A DNA stretch of 64,000 bases from Gnetum montanum (Eukaryota; Streptophyta; Gnetopsida; Gnetales; Gnetaceae), in NCBI GenBank assembly GCA_015680685.1, contig MNCI01011132.1, positions 76,864-140,863 of the forward strand. The letters run 5' to 3'. Position numbers and translations under genes: made by a program. A model generated the notes under the pieces. It saw nothing but the letters and a program-made list of their open reading frames with translations. It ran no database searches and was not told where the DNA came from. Of the stretch, positions 33,768 through 45,967 are shown piece by piece. Every line of letters begins with the position of its first letter. The first letter of the stretch is position 1.

Positions 33768-34202
33768 AACTAGCTTATATATATATATATGAATTATCCA
33801 ATATGATCTTAAAGCAGATTCTGGTAACCAAGCCTAACTATTGGACGAGGAAACAAGATAGATAAAAACAGAATCACTCATACATCCTCTCTTTCTCTAC
33901 CCATTTTCCAATTTAGTTATACCCTCTCAATTAAGTTTGTTATGTCTTTGTTTTTTTGAGGTGTTTTTGAAACATAAATCTCTCGCATAAATAATAGCTC
34001 AAAAATACCCTGAACAAACAAAGACATAATAAAGTTAACTAAGGTATAACTAAATTGGAAAATGGGTAGAGAAAGAGAGGATGGATGAGTGATTCTATTT
34101 TTATCTATCTTTTTTTCATGTCTAGTCATTAGGCTTGGTTAACATAATCTTTTTTAAGATTGTCTTAGCCAATTCATATATATATATATATCTAAGCTAG
34201 TT
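33768..34202. repeat. 435-bp foldback (MITE-like) element with long near-perfect arms
   Basis: The left arm begins AACTAGCTTA, then (TA)n and GAATT. The right arm ends AATTC, (TA)n, then TAAGCTAGTT. The inner arms match for over 90 bp with few mismatches: 'ctctttctctacccattttc' at 33889 pairs with 'gaaaatgggtagagaaagag' at 34059-34078. The loop is ~30 nt around 33975-34000. The open frame 33917-34129 lies across the hairpin and is not a gene. It could be a foldback transposon or a source of small RNAs. Confidence 0.85.
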
Positions 34203-34228
34203 GAGCCATCTCGAATTGTAGGCTCAAA
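34201..34228 (-). other. Small hairpin, candidate Helitron 3' end
   Basis: TTGAGCC and GGCTCAA form a 7-bp perfect stem with a 13-nt loop. On the minus strand the hairpin is followed directly by CTAG, which fits the Helitron CTRR terminus, but the usual ~10-nt spacer and the following T are not as expected. Confidence 0.3.
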
Positions 34229-34619
34229 GTAGAATTAAATTATTTTTTAAGTTATAAAGTTATCAATTATCATTATAAAGAACATTGTTATAAAATTTAA
34301 GTTTTTAAAATATTATTTGAACTATTTCAATAATTTCACTATTGGAAAACCAACTAATGTATAATAGTAAATATAAATTGGTAGAAATAAAATCTTCTAT
34401 ATTTCATATATGTTGATGAAGGAATACATTACACAATCTTTGCAACAAACATTACAGAGGTGTGGAATAGGATTTATGAAAAGGCAAAATATAGTGATAA
34501 GTGTGAACTTAATATGCCTAATCTTCTAATTGAGCAAAACGATTTTCCTCTACAATTCTACTATGGAGATGTTTGCCATTTGAAATCTTTTTGTATCTCT
34601 ATAAAGAGAAAGGAGGATG

Positions 34620-36050
34620 AATCTTCAAAGAGTTAATAGTTTTGACTCTAGATAATGCAACAAATCTTAGGCTCATAACTTCTCTTGAACCTATATCAAT
34701 AGTATCCTTATCTAGTATCATTCCTCGAGATTTATGAATAGTCATGATCCATGCCAACCACAATGATAACTAACATGATGCTCCTTGAACTACAAGTACA
34801 ATCTACACATTATGAGGATTACCATTATCAAAGGGACATCTGATGTAAGAGTCAAAATCAACAATAATGTATGATGGTAATGCAAGTGGCTATTTACCAA
34901 GATAATACATAATACTGTGGATCATGCCAAGTGCACCAATCACCAATCCTACTTTTGGCCAAAGGTTAACTATGAGTGTAACCCTTACACCTTCACATAT
35001 AAGCAAAGATCACTCAATATCATCATCATCATCATCTAAGACTTGGAATCCATGAGGATCTATTATCTACTATAATACAACAAGATTCTCTGCATTTTTT
35101 GCAACATCTTCTTATTGTGTGATTGGAATTAATCATTTGTATCATACACATGCATTAATTGTTCAAAATCATCGAATCAACTCTAAGTGGATGGAAAATT
35201 CATTCGATCAGCCAAGAAATTATAATCTTCATCAAGTCTCTTTTTCTCTTTGATATTTGTCAAAAATTTTCTAAATCATTTTTTTTAGGATCAATTCCAA
35301 GCTAATGATAAACTATATCTAACACAACAAATGTATCAAATAATTGACAACTCTTATATCCGGATTCCTAGATGCATAAGTCACAACATCAAGCACAAGA
35401 GGAAGATGACCCAAATCACTTATGAGTATAACTAATCTTTCTCCAAAAAATTCATTATGATTTCCAAGAAAAATTTCTTTTAGTCTTTTATTAATGCTTT
35501 ATAATAGTCTTCCTCACATAAAACTCATTTCATCAATAATTATATATCTCACCTAGGAAAGTCAATGTTGTATACTTAGTTTTGTTGAGGAAGAGAGTTC
35601 TTTGTATGCACCTAGTCCAATGCTCAAACTTAAATGAATGGTTGTTGCATTAATGTTATATGTAGCAAATCTTATGGATTCCATGATAAGAAAAGCGCTA
35701 TATTTGTTATGAAAGTATTTACTAAAAGCATTACCAAGTGCATCTATGAGAAAAGACTTTCTTGTATCGGTTGTTTATTGGATAATCATTCGTAAAGTGA
35801 TAATATCTTGATTAATTGATTGTAAAAACATCATATGTCCTATAATTTTATTGTAGCATTTCTTTTTCTTAGCATCCATATTATTGAAATCATAGGCACC
35901 ATAGTCATGGTCAATGATAATCATGGATCAAGATGATTTATTACTAGTAATAAAGGCTGTGGAAAACTTTGCAATATCCTCTCCTAGATATTGTAACGTC
36001 CATTCATGCATTCTATCAATATCCCATAGGTTAATAATTTCCAATTCTAT
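34620..36050 (-). pseudogene. Helitron PIF1-like helicase domain
   Basis: On minus: a Walker A relic (KSFLIDALGNAF, 35731-35768; the preceding glycines are lost), TIHLSLSIGLG, Walker B YIIIDEMSF (35519-35545), an INKRLKEIFLGN block, VILISDLGHLPLV (motif III), then near the end TIHKSRGM (34721-34745) and FVALSRVKT (34638-34664, motif VI). This is the SF1B helicase used to unwind DNA in rolling-circle transposition. The damaged Walker A would abolish ATP binding. Confidence 0.85.
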
Positions 36051-36499
36051 TCTTTGAAAATAACTTGCTAATAACAGATGATAATTGAGATTTCAAAATC
36101 ATACTCTTCATGTTCCTACACCTAGGGAGTTACATCTACAAATTATCTTTCTTCCTCCAAAGCTCACTAGAATTCTTCTTTAGTATTAATCTTTGATGCT
36201 TCATATAGATGTTGAATAGAGAGTCATTTCATTTCAATCTCTTGATTATTAAAACCAAGATCTCACTTGACATCTCTAAACGAACAATGCAACAACAACA
36301 TAGCCCAACAGTATTCAATTCAATTTTGTTCCCCTTGCTTTGGTGGAATAAGAAACTTGGAATAATATCTCAAAAAAACCTCTAATTTAAGGTGACATGA
36401 ATTCTAATTTGCATTATCCTTATTCTTCATGTTGTAATTATACTCTCTAAAAGCCTATACTAATCATACATCCTCCATTAGAAGCAGACATTTCTGATA

Positions 36500-38330
36500 C
36501 AAATTAATAACAATTTTGTAGTTTTCATATTCATTAGTTTCCTTTGAATTAATTAGAATTTTTTATACATCTCTTGAGAAACATTAATGATGTGGAAGAT
36601 ATGACTGCAATTCGTCAAAGAAAGTGCATACAACATGTGACAAACCTCCATAGCACTAATATCTCTATCTACAGGAACATCCATCATGAGCCTTCTATAG
36701 ATTGATAAAGCATCCTCATGAGGATTCCTAGACTTTGAAATTTATAGCAACATGTCATGAAAATATTGCAATTTCTTCTTAGATTTAGCTGCATATTTCT
36801 CAATATATTTTATCACAAAATATTGTGACATTAATGCCTAAAAATATATATTTTCCCTCCTTGTTTGAATCATCATTCTGTTATGAACATTAAGCCTCAA
36901 ATTATTTCTTCAAGAAACATAAGTAATCTCATTATTATTTTTCAAATCTCTCCAAAGAGTATATTCTACAGATAATGACCAAGGAACATTATACCTAGAA
37001 TTGAAAGATATGGAAGTTAAATATCTATATAACTTTTATTTGAAGATAAATTAAAGTTTACCTGCTAATAGAAATGAATGAAATAATGAGGAAATAGTAA
37101 GGAAATAAAAATTTTATTAGAATCTGGTACCTGCAAACTTCTCTATCATTACATTTTCTTAAGCATGTACCAAGTTTGTAGATACTATGTCTTTGAACAA
37201 CATTAAGGAAATCAACATTATTAATTTCCAAATCCATACATTGTAGTTGGTCAACAGTCACCTCACATGGATGATGTAACATATTTACACATAAAGCCTA
37301 TGTGGGAAGACAAATTGAAAGTTATAATAATGGAGAAATCAATATTTGCATATTCCAAGCAATATTCACAAAAAAAAAATTGGGAAAGAACATGAAATAT
37401 AAATGGGAACATACATTATTTGGATGTCCATTAGCTCTAAATCTTGGATTCCATGGATTTTTAATTAAATCAAAAAATTTCTTTGCCCTAGGCATGACAT
37501 CAAGATCATTATGGTTGAGTTCATCTACCTTTTGAGCACCTTGTATCCATAAGAAACCATGCACATGTAAAGATCCATGATGCTACCACTCATATCATGT
37601 ACGGTAGTCAACAACATATAACTAATTCATCAAAACTATTTTTAGAAAGGAAATTTGATGATGATGCACAAATTTTACACATATATTTGGATCTTCTATG
37701 ATATTACTCTACCTCCATCATTTTAGTTCTAATGAGTTCTCAAGTGGATCTCCTTCCATTAAATTATGCAACTTGGGCCAATAGAGATTTGTTACACTTA
37801 GAGTTAAAAAAATAGTAAGTGTTCCTAATTGATTCACCATGTTAGTTAGCTTTACTTTACATTTACCCTAATAAGATAGTGTACCACAAATGGAGGTACC
37901 ATATTACATCAAATTTTCAATAATGACATTTCATGCAACATTATACAATTGATCCCATAGTTTCTCAATAGTTATGGATGCATCAATAATATTTTTTTTT
38001 TAAAAAAATATAGAGGTAGATTCCATTGCCCATCAACTTCTAATGATATTATAGATATAATACATAAAAATAAATCACACATCATTGCTTCAATGTTTTA
38101 AAAAATATCATGAATAATAAAATAATAAAAAAATTAAAAATAATATTTACATGAAATTCTTGTGATGTCTAAATCTACCATCTTTGTAGTGAATAAGATG
38201 TTTTTCATATTTATGAAGTTTGACATCTTTATCTCTTTAATCAAGAAAATCACATTTTCCTTCTAGAAAAAGACTTGGAAATGCAATCATAAACAACCCC
38301 ATTATGTTAAACTCATTAATAGAAAAATCA
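36500..38330 (-). pseudogene. Helitron N-terminal and Rep endonuclease domain
   Basis: From the N-terminal side on minus: INEFNIMGLFMIAFPSLF and VKLHKYEKHLIHYKDGRF (38155-38325, the Helitron-like N domain), then HHGSLHVHGFLWIQGAQKVD with the HUH motif HVH (37559-37567). NVVQRHSIYKLGTCLRK (37145-37205), the two-tyrosine motif KYIEKYAAKSKKK (36776-36820) and VDRDISAMEVCHML (36627-36672) follow. HUH and both tyrosines survive, although stops interrupt the frame. Rep nicks and joins the strand in rolling-circle transposition. Confidence 0.85.
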
Positions 38331-38800
38331 AACATGGAAGGCCACTAAGCAACATCTGAATATTACAATGATGAATTATGCATCCATGCTCTTATTCAAT
38401 CAAATTCCTTTCTTCATGATTGATAATGTTTTCTTCATCTATTTAAAGCAACGAACCTTCAAACTGCAATCTCATTTTTCTATCCTTTTCTAACAATGAA
38501 ATACAAGGAATGTTATGAAAGATGTTAACATCACCGATATTAACAACATCATCTAAGCCATGCATATTGATCATCTTGATAATATGGATCATTTTTCTTC
38601 TTAAAAACAAAGGTTTCATAAACCCATCTCTTGTTAAGAATAAAATTACACTCAGTGCCCATTTGATTTGTTCTTCTCAATATCAAGAAAGGGATATCTT
38701 CAATTCTTAGAAATTTATGTGACATCCTGAGGAAAGCTAATTGTATGATCCTTATACCTAAACTATCCACCAACTGCATTTGTAACTTGCAATATGGGAT

Positions 38801-40558
38801 TTATTTTTGCAATAAAAATTTATCAAACCTTAGTTAAATAGGCTAGGATAGGTGGTTGGAACTTTGGATCCATGTTATTCAGTAGAAAATCATTTGATCT
38901 CACAACCAAAACTATCAAAAATATTTTGTTTCTTTTCATTAATACACCTATTTCATGTCAATCTTCTACTTCTCATTAGATTCAATAATATGCCAAGAAA
39001 CATTTCTTTACTACATTGCAAGAACGTGTGTTTGCAAAACTTCTAACTGCATTATTAAAATTTTGTATTACATAAGTAATTTTTGTAGGTATCTTTTGAA
39101 AGTTTTGAAAAGACTAAAAAACTTCTAAAGAAGGAATTTCCACTGTTGGTATAGTGGCAACATTTGTAACTTCATGCATTCAATGATATGATTCATCTTC
39201 ATGTTGATGCTACCTTGTTTAGTGCTCACCCTCACTATACTATGCCTATTGTCAATCTTATTGCAATTGTTCTTATATGTCTATGATTTCTAGCACAAAT
39301 GTAGCTTTAATAACAAGCATAAAAACATTTCCAATGTCTTGAAAAATCTTAGGAAATGTGAATTAAATATTCAATGAAGATATATATTAACTTGAGTATT
39401 GGTAGACAATAATAACCTAAATTTTTTATTGATTATTTGTATTATTATTATCAATAATGTGGATCATTCTAGAGGATGAATTTTTAGGTGGTGAAAGAAG
39501 ATTTTAACTTGACACAACCTAAAAATATATTTCCAAAGTATATAAATAACACTATTAGATTTGCCTATATTAAATATTTGCTTTAAAATCTTAAAAATGT
39601 AGAAATAAATTTGGTATCATACTCCCAAATTTTGTAGAATCCATTATCATTCTTTCTCACATCATTTTGATTCTCATTTCTAAAATCATATTCTCTCCTT
39701 TGCGCTGATTGATTTTAGATTTCTAGTTTCTACAATCCATGGTCATCCTCAACCTTGCCCACTCCCATACCCACTACCACGACCTCCATGAATCACATTA
39801 TCTTTTGCCAAGGATGGTTGTTATAGATGATCTTGAATAAACTGTTCTATGTCTTCCCTATTAGGACTAATGGTAGTAAGATCCATGTTTATAACAATGC
39901 ATGAAATTCAAATATTCCACTGTATCATCATTAAACATGTAGCTTAGATCTAATATCTTACAATAAAATTTAGATTGTAATATTTTCCATAAAATATCTT
40001 ACAATAGCTTAGATTATAATAAAATATTTTCCAACCTATTCAAAACCTTTTCCTTTATAATTTCTGAAGCATGTTCTAAAATCATTATTACATTGTAATG
40101 TTTAAAACTTAATGTTTATATGACATTGTTATTATTGAGAATATAAATAATAAAATATTTTAGTGGTTAGTGTGAACCTTGATTAATTTTCTTGTCTTAG
40201 TATGGTTTGAAAAAAATAATTTTAATAATCCATATAAAGCATAATCAACTTGAATTAACTATGGTACATAGATTCATTTCCAACCCTTGACACCCCAGCT
40301 AGCCACCATAATCATTTATATTAATTACAACCATGAAGTTTAAAATAAAATAAATAATGTTAAAAACCATGCAAGAATATTAATATATTTTATTTTGTAT
40401 GCTAAAAAGTGCTATAGTTAAAAGGATGCATCAAATAGAACCATAGGAAGATTGCAATTTTAGAGGGATGCATTCACCATGATGAAAAGAGATTCATTCA
40501 TGCATGTCTACATTAAGAGATATGAACTTTTGTATTGAAAAACCACAAATAAAATGCA
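38801..40558. other. Interval between Helitron and element B
   Basis: The first part may be Helitron 5' sequence. A Gly-rich stretch on minus (GGRGSGYGSG, near 39760-39800) could be a disordered N-terminus, but nothing links it to the Rep frame. The rest is AT-rich and unassigned. Confidence 0.35.
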
Positions 40559-41915
40559 TGTTGTAACCTTTCTGGCATTGTAACCTTCACCCCTACAGTT
40601 GAGGTTGGAATTTCATTGTAAACTTTTGGGGTGGAAAAAAGCCCTATAAGTTGTCATAGTCACACATACCAAGTGGAAAAGATCATGTCATGTCTATATT
40701 TAGGCTTGGAAAGGTTGAAAATTCCTTAGAAATTGCCAAATTTGGCATTTTCATGGGTTTTGCATGGGGCATAACCTCAACTACTTTGGAACCACCGACA
40801 TCCAACATTGGCATTGTTGGGTTTTTATTTTTCTAGCAATGGCTAATGTAGTTTCCATAACCTTCAGTGTTGATGCCACAAAGCCAACATTGATGTTTGT
40901 GGATTTCTATTTTCTCATGAAGCCAACATTAGAATGGTCAGGGTTTCATTGTTTCAACTAGGCCAAAGTTGCTTCACAAGTTTCAACATGGATCCCAAGA
41001 TGCTAGCATAGTTTTCATAAAGGCTAGCATAGATGCATAAAGCTAGTGTAGTTGGAAAATTATATTTACTATTTTTGCTATCTAGAGTAGTTTTGGTGGC
41101 CTAAATGCATCAAAACTTACCAAAAATGAAAAATACACTAGAAATTATGGCCTGCCATAGCTGCAAATTATACCAATCTATCAATAATCATGGAAGAAAT
41201 TTGTAGCACCAAAACCAACAACCATGTGACCTATAAAAATAAATTATAAACACATTGAATGAGTTCTTTTGGTTAAGAAAATTTTACATTCTTTTGCATG
41301 CTTGAGCACCAAAAAGCCTTTGTCATTTTGTAAGACTTTTGCAGCAATTTTGCATAAATTGGGCATTTGAGACTCCTAGCATGGTTTTAAAATTTCCAAA
41401 AGCCAAACATGTTTTTTACCCCTATCACCAATGCTACAAATCTTAGTTGAAAAATACCCTAAGGAGTTTTGATGATTAAGGTTGAGAAGTACCTAGATTG
41501 TGAAGCTGACTACAGATTGCAACCTACTAGCTTCAATAGGATTTAAGCTTCATCTGAGCAACTCCTTTTGCATTCAAGCACAAAATTTGCATAAATTAAA
41601 ACTCTACTTTTGTGGCCAATTTATTTTTTTCAATAAATTTTATAGTTCATTTGCGTTGCAAGTTTATTTCACAATTAATTTTTGTGCTTTATTTTGCATT
41701 GGATCTACATTCTTGTTTAAATTGTTTAGCTCATTAGCACTCCCTAAGTCCCTGGGTGATCAACAAGACCATCCAAGGTGCCTTAAATTATCTTTCTTAG
41801 AGGCCCTTGGGATCTATGGTTAAAACTATTCTACCTAAAATTTTTTATTTTTCCAATGATTAAATTTTTTAGGATCTATAGTTTTCTCATGCTAGAATAA
41901 AGGCCTTCACCCAAG
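40559..41915 (+). repeat. 5' LTR of element B
   Basis: It starts TGTTGTAACC (element A: TGTTATAACC). Shared blocks include 'ctatatttaggcttgg' and 'aggtgccttaaattatc' / 'gggcaccttgaattcc', then 'aggcccttgggatc'. The 3' end is estimated. Short words of the type 'gctagcatagttttcat' repeat three times at 40990-41060. The open frame at 41500 lies in the LTR and is not a gene. Confidence 0.7.
40693..40703 (+). promoter_or_regulatory. LTR TATA box of element B
   Basis: TCTATATTTAGG is the same word as in both LTRs of element A. Confidence 0.5.
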
Positions 41916-42660
41916 ATTTTCGCCAAACCCTACTTTGTCCCTTTCAAAATAATTTATTTTGAAAATTAAAACCTTTGAGCCTACATTTAAATCATTTAAA
42001 ACCTACAAAGAGTTTTCCAAGAAAACCAATGCTTCCCAATTTCCTTTAGTTGATACCCAACAAAGTAATTGTAGTTGATTTGGGTGCTTCAAAAATTCTC
42101 ACAGTAGTTGTTGGAATTTCTAAAGCTAGTGTAGTACAGTATAAAACCTAATATTTTTACTTTTTTAAATCTACATTTGGGGATGCCCCAAGGACCAATG
42201 TAGTATGCCCCAATAACCCAACTCTCTGCTGTGAAATTTTTGGGGGTAAAGCTAGCATGGTTCTTCCCAAGATCTTAGCATAGTTTGGGAGAATCAACAT
42301 TTCACACATACCTTTTCATAACCTAGTGCACTTTTTTAGGATTAGGTATTCCCAACATATTATTGTTGGGAAAGTCAATTGATTGCTTATCCCCCTCTAG
42401 TGTAGCTCTTGTTATCAAACCTAGTGTGGTTGGTTTTACCAACATTAAAACTATCACATTTTCCTAACTGTCGTGCACACCACTACCATTGCAACCTATA
42501 CTATACATGTATTTGCAATTACAATCATTTTCCAACCAAAACCCTTTACACTTTTGGGCAATTCCACTTACTATAACTTTTTAAAATTAATTAAAAGATT
42601 ATTATTATTAAATCTAAATCTAAATTACTAACAATGTCTTTCAAATGGTCTATAGTTTTG
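41916..42660 (+). other. Leader of element B
   Basis: Non-coding. It repeats 'aagctagtgtag' and 'aagctagcatggtt' words near 42120, 42250 and 42400. No PBS recognised. Confidence 0.4.
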
Positions 42661-42679
42661 CCAATTAAATTTACAAATA

Positions 42680-44300
42680 TGGCTTCAAGAGAAAATGCAA
42701 TGAGGGTTTATCACCCAAAAGACCTTGTTGTGGATGAGCATAGGCAATCACTCAAACTAAGGGGGAAAGCCTAGATTTTGTCATAATTAATGAGAATTAT
42801 GATAATTTCATCTACTCTAAAATCTAGGTAGGCCTGCTCATTCCACGTGTAGAGGCTAAATCCAAATGTAAATATGATCCAATTCATCGAAATGGAAAGG
42901 AATACATTACTTTCCCATATAATAAAATACCATTGAATGACATACACACTCGCATACTATCTCAATTAATTGATATGGATGAATAAAGTGAGGAGGCTAA
43001 TTCAAAGAGTCAACAAGAGATGCAAGATAAGTTCGAAGCTAAACCTAAACCCAATAACTTCATAGGGAGCCTCTTCCAATAGTTAGCTCTCCAAACAATC
43101 ATACCCCCTTTGACCTATTTTACCTTTTCTATAGGCAAAGTTCCTTAACCCTCATCTCCCATGTACCCTACCATGTTTGGGCTATCACCTATCCTCATGG
43201 CACACTACGCACAATCTATGTCCCAATCAACAACATTGCTTTCTTCTATGTCTTTTTCCATGTAGCCTTGGTCTATATGACCATCACCGATGGTCTTGAA
43301 CTCCACTAATCCATTCTCTATGCTAGTGGGCCCCATAATAAGACCTCAAGTGACCCAAGAATCACATACACCAATTGTCCCTTTCATCCCATAGTTACCA
43401 GCATAAACCTCCTTTTCATTGTTCAATCACCTTGCAGTAATTATAACCCAGCCTTTCCCCTTCACGCCCCAATCCATCACAAGGCCACAAGCCTTTAAAA
43501 TTATGTTGCAACCATTCATCTAAATGCTAAAACCCTCATGGATGCCTCAAGGCTTGGATTAGGCCTTCCAAATGATCCAAGACCTTATAGAAGATTACCT
43601 AAGCATAAAGCTTCAAGAACTCAGATAGTTAAAATAAATCGATTTCTATCAAGATGATTCTATCAATCATGTTGCCCCACAAACAACTCTTCCCCCAAGC
43701 ATCTCCATACCCTATTTTACTAAATATAATCATAATGATGATTCCAATTCTCATCTTATCACTTTCCACTCTGGGTGCCTTTTGTTATAGGCCTAGCCTC
43801 ACACCATAATGAGGATCTTTCCTATGTTTCTTATTGGGAAAGCCTTGGACTAGTATCACATATTACCCAGAGGGTTAATTACCTCACTAGATGACTTAAT
43901 ATCATAGTTTGTTAACCATTTTAGGTATAACCTAAAACTTGATATAACTCTTGATCAATTGATGAAGGTCAAGCAAGGGCCTCTTGAACTTATGAAAAAG
44001 TTCATACAATAGTGAAATGATCTTCTTAATATGATTTCTGAATTCATAGCCAAGACACATCTTCTTACCATATTCAAAGGGACATTTAATAACTTCATTA
44101 AGTCCAAGCTCCATTACCTAGACCCACAATCACTCAGTTAAGTCTTCTCCCAAATCAAGAACATAGAGGATGCTGCTAAGGCTAACCATGACATCACCTA
44201 CTTGGTGTATAAGAACCAACACATTTCAAAAGACAAGAATAATGAAAGCCAAAATAATATAGTTGTAAGGATATCATCACTTATAACTTGTCAAGGATTA
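42680..44300 (+). pseudogene. Gag of Tat/Ogre-like element B
   Basis: The spacer rich in Pro/Ser (43100-43500) is followed by AFQMIQDLIEDY and IDFYQDDSINHV (43560-43680), PYFTKYNHNDDSNSHLITF (43715-43765), GKALD, YHILPRGLI and FVNHFRYNLKLDITLDQLMKVK (43905-43972), then FIKSKLHYLD and IKNIEDAAKA. These parallel element A gag block by block. Several stops remain. Capsid role as for other Tat/Ogre Gag proteins. Confidence 0.75.
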
Positions 44301-44759
44301 TTTTATGGTTAGAGTGCCCCCTTCTGCCTCAACCAAACCAATAACAACCCAACAATGTCCTCCTATGGTGGCTAACACAAGGACTTATTCACAACTTAAC
44401 AACAAGAAATCACTAACAAAACAATGTAAGAAGTTTGTGTGGAAGCCCAAAAATAAAGAGAAAAAGTAGGCCAAGGCATGAAAGGAGGTAGGTTCATTGA
44501 ATTCCAGTCATATTTCATCCATTTCCATGAGCTCTAATGTTTAGGCTAATTCAAATAGTCAACTAAGGAAGGACTCCAACCCATAAGGGAAGAGAAAAGA
44601 GGCCAAACCATAACTGTTAAAACATGAGGTTTGCATCTTTGGGTGCATGAAGGAAGTCAATATGAATAAGAATGAGCAGCCCACAACTAATGACAAAGAC
44701 TTCCTCAATTCTATGGAATAGGTCAAATAGTCCTTAAAATAAAAGAACACCTCTCTAAG

Positions 44760-45660
44760 CCTATACAATATGGTAATGACTTCCACTACTGACTGTGAGG
44801 CATTAGTGAAAATGTTGATTCCTATTCCCATCAACAAGAACATCCTTACTAGTGAAGAGTCCATTCACACTATGATGGTACCACCTTCACTAAGGGAGGA
44901 AATGAAGTCAACAAAACTAGTGTTTCATGAGAACAATGTCAAGATCAATGTCTAGGATGGTGAGACAACCAAGGATCCTCTTTTCATAATAATAAGAGTG
45001 GAGTAATATAAGGTACATAGGATGCATGTGGATGATGAGACGGCCACTAATGTTATACCCTATACCATTGTTGAACATTTGGGCCTAGTAGAACACATGA
45101 AACATACCTCAACTTCCACTCTCAAATAATTTAATGAATCTCAGGTTGCATTTAAAGGCTCAATATCTTTGGATTTCCCCACAATAGCCAATTTCTTGAT
45201 GGTGGAAGAGACACTAGGATTCAGTCTCATCCTAGGGAGGCCTGGGCTAGCTCAATTACAAGTTGTTTCCTCACACATCCACCAAGAAATTCACCTACCT
45301 TATGTGGGATATGAAATAATTATTCATGGTGATAGTGTGGTTTCCTTGGTAGTCAACAACATTGATATAGAACAAAGATCTGAAATGGAGTTTTAGGAAG
45401 AAATTCCTACTATAAGTGATGAAGTCCAAAGACCCCAATAAAGCAGAAGAGGCCAAAATCAACAGCAATGAAATCATGGATGCACTATGGGATGAGCTCC
45501 CATTCAACATGGTTAGTGAGGAAAACAGGAAATACAAAATCATGTAATGTAGATCCTACACCTTTCCTAATCTTTAAAAGATTAGGAAACACTTGCATGG
45601 TTGAAGACATGTTTCCTATTTGCTTACTCTATGCCTAGAAGAATGTGGCCTTTTCAATTA
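44760..45660 (+). pseudogene. Protease region of element B
   Basis: TTDCEALVKML, IHTMMVPPS and HRMHVDDETATNVIP (around 45015-45060, where Gly of the active site is now Glu: Asp-Glu-Thr), then FNESQVAFKGSISLDF, FLMVEETLGFSLILGRPGLAQLQVV (45190-45265) and LPYVGYEIIIHGD (45295-45330). The flap and the LILGRPGL core strand are better kept than in element A. Active-site Gly lost and stops present, so inactive. Confidence 0.78.
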
Positions 45661-45807
45661 TTCTCTTAGCCTAATTTAACCTTTTTTTGCGTGTACCATT
45701 TTTGCATTACTTTATTTTACCTTGGTTTAGCCTTAGCACATAATCTATAATTTTCTCTTATTTAAAGTTTACATTTTTGGTTGTAGGGATACCTAGTTGC
45801 TCATAAT

Positions 45808-45825
45808 TTGCACTATTTCCAAGGA
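45808..45825 (+). other. Degenerate primer-binding site (tRNA-Asp type)
   Basis: TTGCACTATTTCCAAGGA aligns with TGGTGCCATTGCCAGGGA of element 3, including the flanking text on both sides ('agggatacct' before, 'gtactatctagg' after). Confidence 0.5.
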
Positions 45826-45967
45826 CCTTTTGGTTGTTTTGTGTACTATCTAGGAGCTAGTGAAAGTATTTAAATTGTTGTAACAAACCTTAGAGTCATA
45901 TCCTATTTTACCATTACTACAACAAATTTTCAAAAGCACACTATGATTTTTATTTCACTAACTAAGA

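Larger units (their letters stand above)
34203..38800 (-). mobile_element. Degenerate autonomous-type Helitron (Rep-helicase)
   Basis: Minus-strand translation gives a Helitron-like N-terminal domain, an HUH/Y2 Rep and a PIF1-like helicase in the order of plant RepHel proteins over ~4.2 kb. The 5' TC end was not located. A possible 3' hairpin lies at 34201-34228. Many stops and frameshifts. Confidence 0.85.
40559..45650 (+). mobile_element. Tat/Ogre-like element B, 5' half (LTR, gag, protease)
   Basis: Same family as element A in opposite orientation: the LTR start (TGTTGTAACC), TATA region, gag and protease all match. It stops after the protease, and by 45770 the sequence is Athila-like. 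RT, RNase H, integrase and 3' LTR are missing. The junction lies between about 45650 and 45770. Confidence 0.8.

Noticed and set aside
33917-34129. Minus-strand open frame in the foldback element
   Set aside because: It runs through the hairpin arms and loop; its text is explained by the inverted repeat and has no protein features.
41500-41823. 107-residue plus-strand frame
   Set aside because: It lies inside the LTR of element B, whose counterpart in element A is not open, and shows no family motif.
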